From JAHLMP01 sp964608845 (GTDB lineage: Archaea; Aenigmatarchaeota; Aenigmatarchaeia; GW2011-AR5; JAHLMP01), in assembly GCA_964608845.1 (NCBI GenBank), contig CAZSPP010000030.1:1-50125 (forward strand): a stretch of DNA of 50,125 nucleotides, written 5' to 3'. Shown here piece by piece: positions 15,241 through 23,540 of the stretch. The position numbers and the translations under genes are program-made. The notes under the pieces are model-generated. The model saw nothing but the letters and a program-made list of their open reading frames with translations. It did no database searches and was not told where the DNA came from. Position 1 is the first letter of the stretch, and every line of letters begins with the position of its first letter.

Positions 15241-16965
15241 ATGTACAGAGCGCCAATAATAACAGTATTAGGGCATATAGATCATGGAAAAACAACTTTA
15301 TTAGATAGAATAAGGAATACAAAAGTAACAGAAAAAGAAGCTGGCGGAATAACCCAATCTATAGGATCAACATTTGTTCCCATCTCTTTAATAAAAGAGG
15401 TTTGTAAGGAATTTAAAGATTTTAAATCATCTCTCCCTGGATTATTGTTTATAGATACGCCAGGACATGAAGCATTTATCTCAATGAGAGAAAGAGGTTG
15501 TTATATTGCTGACATTTCTATATTGGTTGTTGATATTATTGAAGGATTCATGCCCCAAACAATTGAATGCATAGAGATTTTAAGAAGATGCAAAACACCT
15601 TTTGTTATAGCTTTGAATAAAATAGATAAAATTCCAGGATGGAAAAGCGAGGAAAAAAGCTTTCTAAGAAATTATGAAAAGCAATTAGAAAATGTTAAAA
15701 TAGAGTTTGAGAAAAGATTTTATGAAGTAATAAGCAAACTAGAGAACTTTGGATTAAAAGGAGAAAGGATTGATAGGGTAACAGATTTTACAAAAGAGGT
15801 TGCTGTTGTTCCGATAAGTGCAAAAACTGGAGAAGGAATACCAGAGCTTCTTTATGTTTTAGTTGGATTGTGTGAAAAATTTCTAAAAAGTTTTTTGTTA
15901 AAAACAGAAAATTCTAAAGGAATAATACTTGAAGTAAAAGAAACAAAGGGAATAGGAAAAACATTAGACGCTATAATACAAGATGGTAAGATAGAAGTTG
16001 GAAACTATCTCGTAGTTTTTGGTAAAGATGTTAATATAGTAAAAGTAAAGGCATTATTTGTTCCAAAAGGCATACAAGATATTAGAGCAGAAAAGAGGTT
16101 TGAAGGTATTAAATCTCTAGAAGCTTCAAGAGGGGTAAAAATAGTTTGCCAAGACGTCGAAAAAATAATACCTGGCTCTAATTTTTTCATAGCGAGGACA
16201 TATGAAGAAGCTTTAAAATTAGCTCAATGTAAGACAGAAGAATTTTCTATGGAAGAAAATAGATGTAAAGAAGGATTAATACTAAAAGCAGATGCTCTCG
16301 GATCATTGGATGCTTTAAGAAATGTCTTTAAGAATTTTAAAATAAAATATTGCGAGGTTGGTCAAATAACAAAAGAGGATGTTTTAGCAGCAAGTATAAA
16401 TGAAGATGATTTATTAAAAGCAATAATTTCATTTAACATAAAAGTTCCTGATGAAATTAAAATATTAGCAAAGGAAAAGGGAGTAGAAATATTTTCTTCT
16501 GAGATAATTTATGAGCTTTTAGAAAATTATCTTAAATGGAGAAAAGAAAAGGAAGAACAGAAAGAAAGAGAAGCTTTGAAAAATGTTGTATTTCCAGCAA
16601 AAATAAAAATTTTGCCAGGTTATATTTTCAGAGCAAGTAAGCCTGCTATAGTTGGGTGTGAAATTTTAGAAGGGACTATAAAGCCAGAATATGAATTAAT
16701 AAAAATTGAAAATGAAAAAATAATCCCCTTAGGAAAAATAAAAGAAATTCAAGATCAAGGAAAATCCTTAGAGCAAGCAAAGAAAGGAGATAGAGTTGCA
16801 ATTTCTATAACTGATGCAATATTTAATAGAAATATTTTTGAAAATGATATTCTCTATACCAATGTAGATGAAAATAGTTATAAGATTTTAATGGAGCATA
16901 AGCACATACTTTCAGATAATGAGATAACTATTTTAGATGAAATAAAAAATAGAAAAAAGATTTAA
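15241..16965 (+). CDS. infB: Translation initiation factor aIF5B
   Basis: The protein of about 574 residues has G-domain motifs GHIDHGKTT (near residue 12), DTPGHEAF and NKID, then the beta-barrel domain II, domain III and a C-terminal barrel (VFPAKIKILPGYIFRAS and on). This is the compact archaeal form of IF2/eIF5B, which uses GTP to join ribosomal subunits with initiator Met-tRNA. I chose ATG 15241, starting MYRAPIITVLGHIDHG; a GTG nine bases upstream is possible. The gene directly follows the initiator tRNA gene. Confidence 0.95.
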   Translation: MYRAPIITVLGHIDHGKTTLLDRIRNTKVTEKEAGGITQSIGSTFVPISLIKEVCKEFKDFKSSLPGLLFIDTPGHEAFISMRERGCYIADISILVVDIIEGFMPQTIECIEILRRCKTPFVIALNKIDKIPGWKSEEKSFLRNYEKQLENVKIEFEKRFYEVISKLENFGLKGERIDRVTDFTKEVAVVPISAKTGEGIPELLYVLVGLCEKFLKSFLLKTENSKGIILEVKETKGIGKTLDAIIQDGKIEVGNYLVVFGKDVNIVKVKALFVPKGIQDIRAEKRFEGIKSLEASRGVKIVCQDVEKIIPGSNFFIARTYEEALKLAQCKTEEFSMEENRCKEGLILKADALGSLDALRNVFKNFKIKYCEVGQITKEDVLAASINEDDLLKAIISFNIKVPDEIKILAKEKGVEIFSSEIIYELLENYLKWRKEKEEQKEREALKNVVFPAKIKILPGYIFRASKPAIVGCEILEGTIKPEYELIKIENEKIIPLGKIKEIQDQGKSLEQAKKGDRVAISITDAIFNRNIFENDILYTNVDENSYKILMEHKHILSDNEITILDEIKNRKKI

Positions 16966-16987
16966 AAAAGAGATGCCAGCAGCTTTT

Positions 16988-17266
16988 TTAGCCTCTTCTT
17001 ATTGTTATGTCTATTGTTGAAACATTCATTTGCTTTCCTTCTGACTCTATTGTTTCTGTGCCAATCTCAACGTTTGCAATCTTTGCATCCTTTATAAATT
17101 TATTTTTTATTATTTGTGATACATCTACTGCGTTGCTGATGCATCTTCCTCTTGCTTTTATGTGGATCTCATCTTGTCCATCGCTAAATTGTGTTATAGC
17201 TGCTAGCACATAAGCCATTGGCGGCTTTTTTCCAACTAATATTGTGTTATCTCCTCTCTCTACCAT
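16988..17266 (-). CDS. albA: Alba-family DNA/RNA-binding chromatin protein
   Basis: The 92-residue protein has Alba features: an N-terminal strand TILVGKKPPMAYVLA with the Lys that contacts nucleic acid (the acetylatable Lys equivalent), the helix-strand IHIKARGRCISNAVDVSQII, and the C-terminal hairpin ending STIDITIRRG. Alba dimers coat DNA and structured RNA. ATG 17266 follows AGAGGTGA; the GTG inside that site is not the start. It converges with aIF5B, 22 bp away. Confidence 0.93.
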   Translation of the reverse strand: MVERGDNTILVGKKPPMAYVLAAITQFSDGQDEIHIKARGRCISNAVDVSQIIKNKFIKDAKIANVEIGTETIESEGKQMNVSTIDITIRRG

Positions 17267-17393
17267 ATTTTTCACCTCTTTTTGTTTTATTTAGAGCTAC
17301 TGATCTTTGCTTTATTGATTTTTATAAATTAAATTTTTAAACCTTTTAAAATTTACAATTTACTTGTAATTACTAAAAAAGAAGTTTTTAATT

Positions 17394-17495
17394 TTATTTT
17401 CTATATTCACGTCCACAAAGCGTGCAGAATACGATATGTTTTTGTTTATTCATAATAATCCTTCCGTCTTTACAATATTTACAATGCCTACTCAT
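17394..17495 (-). CDS. 33-residue zinc-ribbon protein
   Basis: The minus strand from ATG 17495 encodes 33 residues beginning MSRHCKYCKDGR, with a second pair in FCTLCGREYRK. The two CxxC pairs, 15 residues apart, predict one zinc ribbon. A strong ribosome site GGTGAGG precedes the ATG, which supports translation. Basic residues suggest RNA or DNA binding. I do not recognise the family; it does not match RpoP or the short ribosomal zinc proteins I know. It lies between the Alba promoter side and the divergent NAD(P)HX dehydratase gene. Confidence 0.7.
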   Translation of the reverse strand: MSRHCKYCKDGRIIMNKQKHIVFCTLCGREYRK

Positions 17496-17550
17496 TGTCC
17501 TCACCTTTAATAATTATATAGTAGTAAAAATTTAAAAACATTTATTATTA

Positions 17551-18419
17551 ATGGATTTTTGTAAAATAAATTTTATGGAGATTGAAAAAGAGATAATAAA
17601 AAAGTCTTTAAAAAAAGAAAAAAAGATTCACACAAAGGAGATTTTGGTCATTTGCTTGTTATTGGTGGATCAAAGCTTTATCATGGTTCAATAGCTTTTA
17701 ATGCTTTAGCTGCTTATAGAGCAGGTTCAGATTTAGTAACCATTTTAGCTCCAGAAAGGGCTGCAAATATTGTAGCAAGTCTTTCTCCTGATTTAATAAC
17801 CTATCCATTAAAAGGAGATTTTATAAGAAAATCTCACCTAAAAACAATGTTTAAGTTCTTAGATAGAAAAGATGCAGTAGTTATAGGAGGAGGTACAGGA
17901 AGAAGAAAAGAGACGCTTTCCACAATAAACAATTTTCTAAGAAAAATAAAGATACCTTGTGTTATTGATGCAGATGCTATTTATGCTGTTTCTAAAAGCA
18001 AAAATGTTTTAAAAAACAATTTTGTGATTACTCCTCACTCTTATGAGTTTTTTGTTTTAAGTGGAATAGAAATTAAAGAAATGAGTCTAAAAGAAAAGAT
18101 AGAGAGTGTTAAGAAAGTTGCAAACTATTTAAGGTGCACAATTTTATTGAAAGGAAATATTGACATAATTTCTGATGGGTATAGAGTAGCTATTAACAGA
18201 ACCGGAAATCCTTATATGACAAAAGGAGGAACAGGAGATACATTAGCAGGAATATGCGGAGCCTTATTAGCTCAGGGCATTGAACCATTTTATTCAGCTT
18301 GTGCAGCAGCTTATATAAATGGAAAAGCAGGAGATATGGCAGCAAGAGATTTAAAGCATTCGTTAACAGCAAGCGATTTGCTAGATTATATTCCAAAGGT
18401 TTGGAATAATAAAGAATAA
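17551..18419 (+). CDS. nnrD: ADP/ATP-dependent NAD(P)H-hydrate dehydratase, frameshifted at a poly-A slippery site
   Basis: This YjeF C-terminal/ribokinase-fold enzyme repairs hydrated NAD(P)H. The expected N-terminus splits over two frames. Frame one, from ATG 17551, runs MDFCKINF ... IEKEIIKKSLKKEKK. The catalytic body, DSHKGDFGHLLVIGGSK onward, is one base back and ends at 18419 with GNPYMTKGGTGDTLAG (nucleotide and catalytic Asp motif). The switch falls in A7-G-A7-G (17610-17625), where A-AAA-AAG (17619-17625) is in the phase of a classic -1 slippery heptamer. A TTG at 17652 would yield an N-truncated protein lacking KGDFG. Alternatives are transcript slippage or a base miscount. Confidence 0.8.
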
Positions 18420-18429
18420 GCTCAAAATA

Positions 18430-19083
18430 TCAAAAAATAGAAGTTATATCCATAAGGGCTTTTTTTGGATTCGGAGATTTTGTTATTGCAGAAGATATTA
18501 AAATTCCTTTTGTTCCAAGCTCTAGCGCAGTTTTAAAATCTTCTTTTGTTGATATACCAGCACCACATAAAGGAATAGATCTCCCTTTAACAATTTTTAT
18601 AAAATTTTTTATTGATTCGGGTTTTTCTTTTGTTATTGAATTTCCAGTACCTATTAATTCCGGAACTTCAAATGCAATATATTCTGGTTTTAGGTTAGAG
18701 ATTTTTTTAGCTTCATCCAGATTTGAAGCACATGCAACAATTTTTAAACCAACCTTTTTACATTCTTTTATTGTTTTTTCTATAGTTTCAAAATCTAATG
18801 GCTTTTCAGAGTGATTTATTAAGGAACCATATGCTCCATTTTCTTTTATAGAAATTGGTGAAATACAACCAGTAAATTTTCCATATTGGTAATCAACATG
18901 TTGAGAAAGAACTTTTATTTTAACATTTTTTGCTATTTGATAAATATCTGAAGCTTGAACACAGATCATTATTTCAACATTTCTTTTTTTAGCTACATAA
19001 TCGCAAATCTTCGCAAGTTTTAATGCATTTTTTCCTATCGCTTCTTCATATGCCTTAAAATTTATTATTACGACAGGTTTCAT
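18430..19083 (-). CDS. tpiA: Triosephosphate isomerase (archaeal short form)
   Basis: The 217-residue protein has the N-terminal VINFKAY (catalytic Lys region), a His segment near VLSQHVDYQYG, INHSEKPLD, the catalytic Glu in AFEVPELIGTG and phosphate-binding CGAGIST. The length matches the compact archaeal tetrameric TIM (about 220 residues) rather than the 250-residue bacterial form. It interconverts dihydroxyacetone phosphate and glyceraldehyde 3-phosphate. It converges with nnrD, 10 bp away, and is followed downstream on the same strand from the GH130 genes, so it may share their transcript. Confidence 0.95.
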   Translation of the reverse strand: MKPVVIINFKAYEEAIGKNALKLAKICDYVAKKRNVEIMICVQASDIYQIAKNVKIKVLSQHVDYQYGKFTGCISPISIKENGAYGSLINHSEKPLDFETIEKTIKECKKVGLKIVACASNLDEAKKISNLKPEYIAFEVPELIGTGNSITKEKPESIKNFIKIVKGRSIPLCGAGISTKEDFKTALELGTKGILISSAITKSPNPKKALMDITSIF

Positions 19084-19107
19084 AATTCTCCCATTTCCTA
19101 AAAATTC

Positions 19108-21018
19108 TTATACAGGTTCAAATGCTTTTAGTAAATTATTAATTTTAATTGTTGCAACCCCAACAACTTTATCCGCACCTCCATAATACATGAATATCTT
19201 ATCTCCTAATTTAACAGCCCCGCAAGGAAAAACAACATTTGGAACTTGGCCTTCTTTCTCATATTGCATTTGTGGCTCAAATATTGGCTCAGGAGTTCTT
19301 GCAACAACTTTCAGAGGATTATCTAAATCTAGAAGAATTGCCCCAACTCTATAAACATTATCATCAGATATTCCATGATAAAGCATTATCCATCCTTTTT
19401 CAGTTTTAATCGGCGGACAAGCAGCTCCTATCTTTTTACTATCCCACCATCCTTTTCTCGGTCTAATCCATCTATATTCTTCTATCCAAGTTTTTCCACC
19501 AAAATTTAAGTTAGAAACTAAAGCAGAATCTATATCTTCTCCGCTTCTATGAACTATGAAATATTTTCCTTCTACTTTTTCTGGAAATATGAAAGCATCT
19601 TTATCATCTATTCCAGGAGCTGAAATTAAAACAGGCTTTGCCCAATTCCATTTTTGTTCTAGGAAATCATCCACTTTAATAGAAGTTAAAGCTACTCTAG
19701 GCGGATTTCTTCCATCAAATGCAGTATAACACATGTAAATTTTATCTTCAATTAATGTTAACCTAGGATCTTCACAGCCAGAATTAGCACCAGGTTCAAG
19801 CTTTTGCTCAAAAGGTTCGCGAGGAACATAAATAGGCTTTTCACAACGATAATCAATATGTATACCATCTTTGCTGTTCGCATATCCTAAGACAGAAGTA
19901 TTATCCCAAGACATTGCCCTATAAATGATATGAATCTTTCCGTCAAGATATATTGCTCCAGGATTAAATGTTGCTTTCGCTTCCCATTCATTTTTAGGAT
20001 TTGGTGAAATTATCGGATTTTCTTTTGCTCTTTCGAAACTTATTGGCTTTCTTTTTTCTAATAAAATTTCTAGTAGTATATTCAAATCAATGAAAGCTAA
20101 ACAACAAACAGTATCAGCTGCACCATAGTAAAGATAAATTTTATTTTTCTCTATTAGTGCTCCCGAAGGAAAAACTACATTCGGTACATATCCTATTCTT
20201 TCATAATATTCTTCCGGAACTAATAATGGATTTTTTGTATGACCAATTATCTTAAAAGGATTTTTTAAATCAAGCAATGCTGCTTGAACTGTGAAAAGTC
20301 TGTTAGAAGAGAAATAATTTTTTATATAAGAATATATTATAATCCAGCCATAAGGAGTTTTTATTGGAGGAGCACCCACTTCCATATGATCTTGAGGCTT
20401 TAATGGAATTTGCAACACAAACTTTTCATAATTTTTATACCAAGATTTCCAATAATTTTGATCCCATATTTCCTCTTCTTTATTAAAAGAAGCCAAACAA
20501 ATTCTTGTTGGCGGTTTGTCAGTATGAATTGAAAATATAGCAAAAATCTTTCCATTTATTCTTTCAGGAAAAAGCGCCATGGCTTTTGCATTGAAAGGAG
20601 TAACTAAATGTTTTTCTTCAATCTTCTCCAAATCTTTTGAAATAGCAACCCCAACTCTTATACCATCTGCTGTGAAAGGGTATGTAGACAATGCAGTATA
20701 AAAAATAAAATATTTATCATCAAGCTTTGTTACTCTTGGATCTTCGCATCCATACCTTTCCCATTCTTCTTCTGCAAGAATAAGTCTTTTCCTATCATGA
20801 AAATCTATTCCATCATCACTTACGCCAATCCCGATACTAGAAACCGCTTGTACAGTTTTTGTTAATTTTCTATAGTGTGGTAAAGAAAGCGCTCTGTATA
20901 AAAGATAAATCTTATTACCTTTTCTTATAGGACAAGGATTAAATGTTGCCTCTGCTTCCCATGAATGAATACTTTTTGGTTTCAATATTGGATTTTTTTC
21001 ATATCTTTGAATAAACAT
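19108..21018 (-). CDS. Tandem two-domain GH130-family glycoside phosphorylase/hydrolase
   Basis: The 636-residue protein is two GH130-like five-bladed propellers in a row: residues about 5-310 (ILKPKSIHSWEAEATFNP, GCEDPRVT) and 325-630 (IISPNPKNEWEAKATFNPGA, GCEDPRLT). Each has the EDPR segment bearing the family's catalytic Asp. GH130 enzymes mostly phosphorolyse or hydrolyse beta-mannosides, such as Man-beta-1,4-GlcNAc. No signal peptide is seen, so it acts in the cytoplasm. It lies 2 bp after the single-domain paralogue on the same strand. Two linked domains in one chain are unusual for the family. Confidence 0.85.
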   Translation of the reverse strand: MFIQRYEKNPILKPKSIHSWEAEATFNPCPIRKGNKIYLLYRALSLPHYRKLTKTVQAVSSIGIGVSDDGIDFHDRKRLILAEEEWERYGCEDPRVTKLDDKYFIFYTALSTYPFTADGIRVGVAISKDLEKIEEKHLVTPFNAKAMALFPERINGKIFAIFSIHTDKPPTRICLASFNKEEEIWDQNYWKSWYKNYEKFVLQIPLKPQDHMEVGAPPIKTPYGWIIIYSYIKNYFSSNRLFTVQAALLDLKNPFKIIGHTKNPLLVPEEYYERIGYVPNVVFPSGALIEKNKIYLYYGAADTVCCLAFIDLNILLEILLEKRKPISFERAKENPIISPNPKNEWEAKATFNPGAIYLDGKIHIIYRAMSWDNTSVLGYANSKDGIHIDYRCEKPIYVPREPFEQKLEPGANSGCEDPRLTLIEDKIYMCYTAFDGRNPPRVALTSIKVDDFLEQKWNWAKPVLISAPGIDDKDAFIFPEKVEGKYFIVHRSGEDIDSALVSNLNFGGKTWIEEYRWIRPRKGWWDSKKIGAACPPIKTEKGWIMLYHGISDDNVYRVGAILLDLDNPLKVVARTPEPIFEPQMQYEKEGQVPNVVFPCGAVKLGDKIFMYYGGADKVVGVATIKINNLLKAFEPV

Positions 21019-21020
21019 AT

Positions 21021-22142
21021 CTAAATTCTCCCAGAAACCAAATCTTCTAGAAATTCTTCAAGAGGTACAGTAGCTACGCAAACATAATTGTCTGAAGCAC
21101 CATAATAAAGCATTATTAAATTATTTTTAACAATTGCACCAGAAGTATAAACAACTCCAGGCTTAAATCCCTGATTTTCATAAGGATATTCTGGTTTTAA
21201 GACTGCTGCCTTAGATATACAAACTATACTTTCAGGTTGGTTAAGCTTTGTGATCATAGCTCTTATTGCATACTTTCCATCTTCAATTGTATGGAAAAAA
21301 ATTAGCCAACCATATTTAGTTTTTATTGGTGTTGGGCCAGCCCCTTTTATCCAAATCTCAGGAATTTCTTTTTCATATCTTCTTTTTCCGCAAGATATTT
21401 TAGGAAGAAGTAACTTCGAATCAAAGTTGCTACTTATAAAAGTTTTACCATCAAAATCAAGACTGTCAAAATAACTAACTAAAATTTTTGGTGTAATGCT
21501 ATGTAATATTGCATATTTTCCATTAATCTTTTTTGGAAAAATTACCCAATTTTTATTAACCTCTCCCGGAGGAGATATCATTACAGGTTTTGCCCAATTC
21601 CATTTTTTATTTAAAAAATCTGATATTCTTATAGAGGTTAATGCAACCCTTAATCCATTATCGCAAGCAGTATATGTTACATATAATTTATCTTCATCCT
21701 CAACTCTAGTAATTCTCGGATCTTCTGCTCCATTCCAGCTTCCTCCAGATGTATAGGAATAAATTATAAAGCCTTGGTTTTGATTGTTTGATAGATGTTC
21801 ATATACAGGATATGAAAGTCTTTCATCTATATGAAAACCATCCTTTGAGTTAGCATAACCAAATCTAGATATTCCATCATTTCCAATTGCTCGATAAAGA
21901 AGATGCACTTTATTATTTAAAATTATAGCTCCAGGATTAAAAGTTTGCCAAGATTCCCAATCATTTTTAGGATTTGGTGAAATTATCGGATTTCCCTCAA
22001 ATCTAGAAAGGATTGAGGCTTTTTTTAAATAAACATCTCTCAGTTCTTTTACTTCTTCTGAAACTTTTATTTTTTTCGGACGCCCTCTTCTTCCAGTTTT
22101 TACAGCCTTTGTTTCATCTTTTTTAACTTTTCTTCTTCCCAT
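21021..22142 (-). CDS. GH130-family protein with basic AT-hook-like N-terminus
   Basis: Residues about 45-370 are a GH130 propeller (FEGNPIISPNPKNDWESW, GAEDPRIT with the catalytic Asp, GAIVKNNLIMLYYGASD). The first 40 residues are strongly basic and contain GRRGRPKKIK, an AT-hook-type core. It is the first gene of the GH130 pair and probably acts on the same mannoside. The basic tail could bind nucleic acid or an acidic partner, or be a purely structural extension. Promoter elements must lie in the 131-bp gap shared with divergent pheS. Confidence 0.82.
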   Translation of the reverse strand: MGRRKVKKDETKAVKTGRRGRPKKIKVSEEVKELRDVYLKKASILSRFEGNPIISPNPKNDWESWQTFNPGAIILNNKVHLLYRAIGNDGISRFGYANSKDGFHIDERLSYPVYEHLSNNQNQGFIIYSYTSGGSWNGAEDPRITRVEDEDKLYVTYTACDNGLRVALTSIRISDFLNKKWNWAKPVMISPPGEVNKNWVIFPKKINGKYAILHSITPKILVSYFDSLDFDGKTFISSNFDSKLLLPKISCGKRRYEKEIPEIWIKGAGPTPIKTKYGWLIFFHTIEDGKYAIRAMITKLNQPESIVCISKAAVLKPEYPYENQGFKPGVVYTSGAIVKNNLIMLYYGASDNYVCVATVPLEEFLEDLVSGRI

Positions 22143-22273
22143 TTTTATCTCAACGAAAAATTAGTTTAATTATATTATTGTTTCTTTTTGATATTTAATA
22201 TTTTAAGGATATGAAAAAATAAAAACTAGCAATTAAAAGCACTCTTATATTTTTAATTTCATAGATTTTAATT

Positions 22274-23536
22274 ATGAGATATATTCTTACAGAAGAAGGT
22301 AAAGAATATTTACAAAAAGGAATGCCTGAAGAGATACTTATTGAGTTGTTAAAAAGTAAAAATGAAATCTCTCTAAATGATGCAAAAGATATTCTCAAAG
22401 AAAAAGTAAATATAGGAATAAACTGGGCAAAGAAAAATGGATGGATAAAAATAGATAAAGATAAAATCGTTTTACAAAAAATTCCAGAATATTATGAGCA
22501 CAAAATTGCTCTTAAAAAAATAGCAGAAGGAGAAGAAATAAATGAAAATTTAATAAAGGTTTTACTTTCAAGAAATCTTATAAAAGAGGTTAGGGAAGAT
22601 ATCTATTCAAAAGCAGAAAATCAAATTAAATACGGAGTAAAAACTCTTACACCAGAGCTTCTTCAATCAGGCTTATGGAGAAAAATAGAGTTTAATGAAT
22701 ATGATGTTAGTATAGTAGGCAATATAATTTATAGAGGAAAGAGACATCCATATCAAAAATTTTTGGATTTTGTAAGAAGAAAGCTAATAAGCCTTGGATT
22801 TAAAGAAATGTCTGGACCAACAATAGAGCTTGAGTTTTGGAATTTTGATGCATTATTTCAAGCCCAAGATCATCCATCGAGAGATTGGACCCAAACATTT
22901 TCTTTAAAATATCCAAAATTAGGAAAATTGCCTGAAAAAAATATTGTAGAAAATGTGAAAAAGACTCATGAAAACGGCTGGATTACAGGATCTTTAGGAT
23001 GGGGGTATAAATGGGATGAGAAAAAGGCTTCAAGATTTATACCAAGAGCCCATACAACTGCATGCTCTGCAAGGCAACTTGCATATGGAATAGAAATTCC
23101 AGGAAAATATTTTGCAATAAAAAGATGTTTTAGACCAGATGTCATAGATGCTACTCATTGCGTAGAGTTTAGTCAATGTGAAGGAATAATTATTGATGAA
23201 AATTTATCTTTTAGAGATATGTTAGGAATTTTAAAAACAATTATATCAGAAATAACAGGAATAAAAGAATTCAGATTTAAGCCAGATTATTATCCATTTA
23301 CAGAGCCTTCAGTAGAGGTTTCAGGAAAGCATCCTAAGTTAGGTTGGATAGAAATAGCAGGTGCAGGAATTTTTAGGGAAGAGGTTACTATACCTTTAGG
23401 TATTAATGCTACTGTATTAGCGTGGGGAATAGGAATTGATAGACTTGCAATGATAAAGCTTGGGGTAAATGATATAAGAGAACTTTTTACAAAAAATTTA
23501 AAATGGCTCAGAGAAAAAGAGGTTTTATTTGTGTGA
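22274..23536 (+). CDS. pheS: Phenylalanine-tRNA ligase alpha subunit
   Basis: The 420-residue protein has N-terminal winged-helix repeats (residues 1-150) and the class II catalytic core: motif 1 near GFKEMSGPTIELEFWNFDALF, then HPSRDWTQTF, motif 2 around FRPDVIDATHCVEFSQCEG, and motif 3 GINATVLAWGIGIDRLAM. It charges tRNA-Phe as an alpha2-beta2 enzyme with PheT, whose gene starts 4 bp later. The layout is archaeal/eukaryotic in type. Start ATG 22274 follows an A/T-rich promoter stretch without a ribosome site. Confidence 0.97.
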   Translation: MRYILTEEGKEYLQKGMPEEILIELLKSKNEISLNDAKDILKEKVNIGINWAKKNGWIKIDKDKIVLQKIPEYYEHKIALKKIAEGEEINENLIKVLLSRNLIKEVREDIYSKAENQIKYGVKTLTPELLQSGLWRKIEFNEYDVSIVGNIIYRGKRHPYQKFLDFVRRKLISLGFKEMSGPTIELEFWNFDALFQAQDHPSRDWTQTFSLKYPKLGKLPEKNIVENVKKTHENGWITGSLGWGYKWDEKKASRFIPRAHTTACSARQLAYGIEIPGKYFAIKRCFRPDVIDATHCVEFSQCEGIIIDENLSFRDMLGILKTIISEITGIKEFRFKPDYYPFTEPSVEVSGKHPKLGWIEIAGAGIFREEVTIPLGINATVLAWGIGIDRLAMIKLGVNDIRELFTKNLKWLREKEVLFV

Positions 23537-23540
23537 TGAA

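Noticed and set aside
17551..17660. A bulge-helix-bulge intron to explain the nnrD frame change
   Set aside because: No 4-bp helix with paired 3-nt bulges is found; the shift falls on homopolymer A-runs.
22195..22398. Minus-strand open frame upstream of GH130 and over pheS
   Set aside because: Overlaps the pheS start antisense, hydrophobic by A/T bias, no ribosome site.
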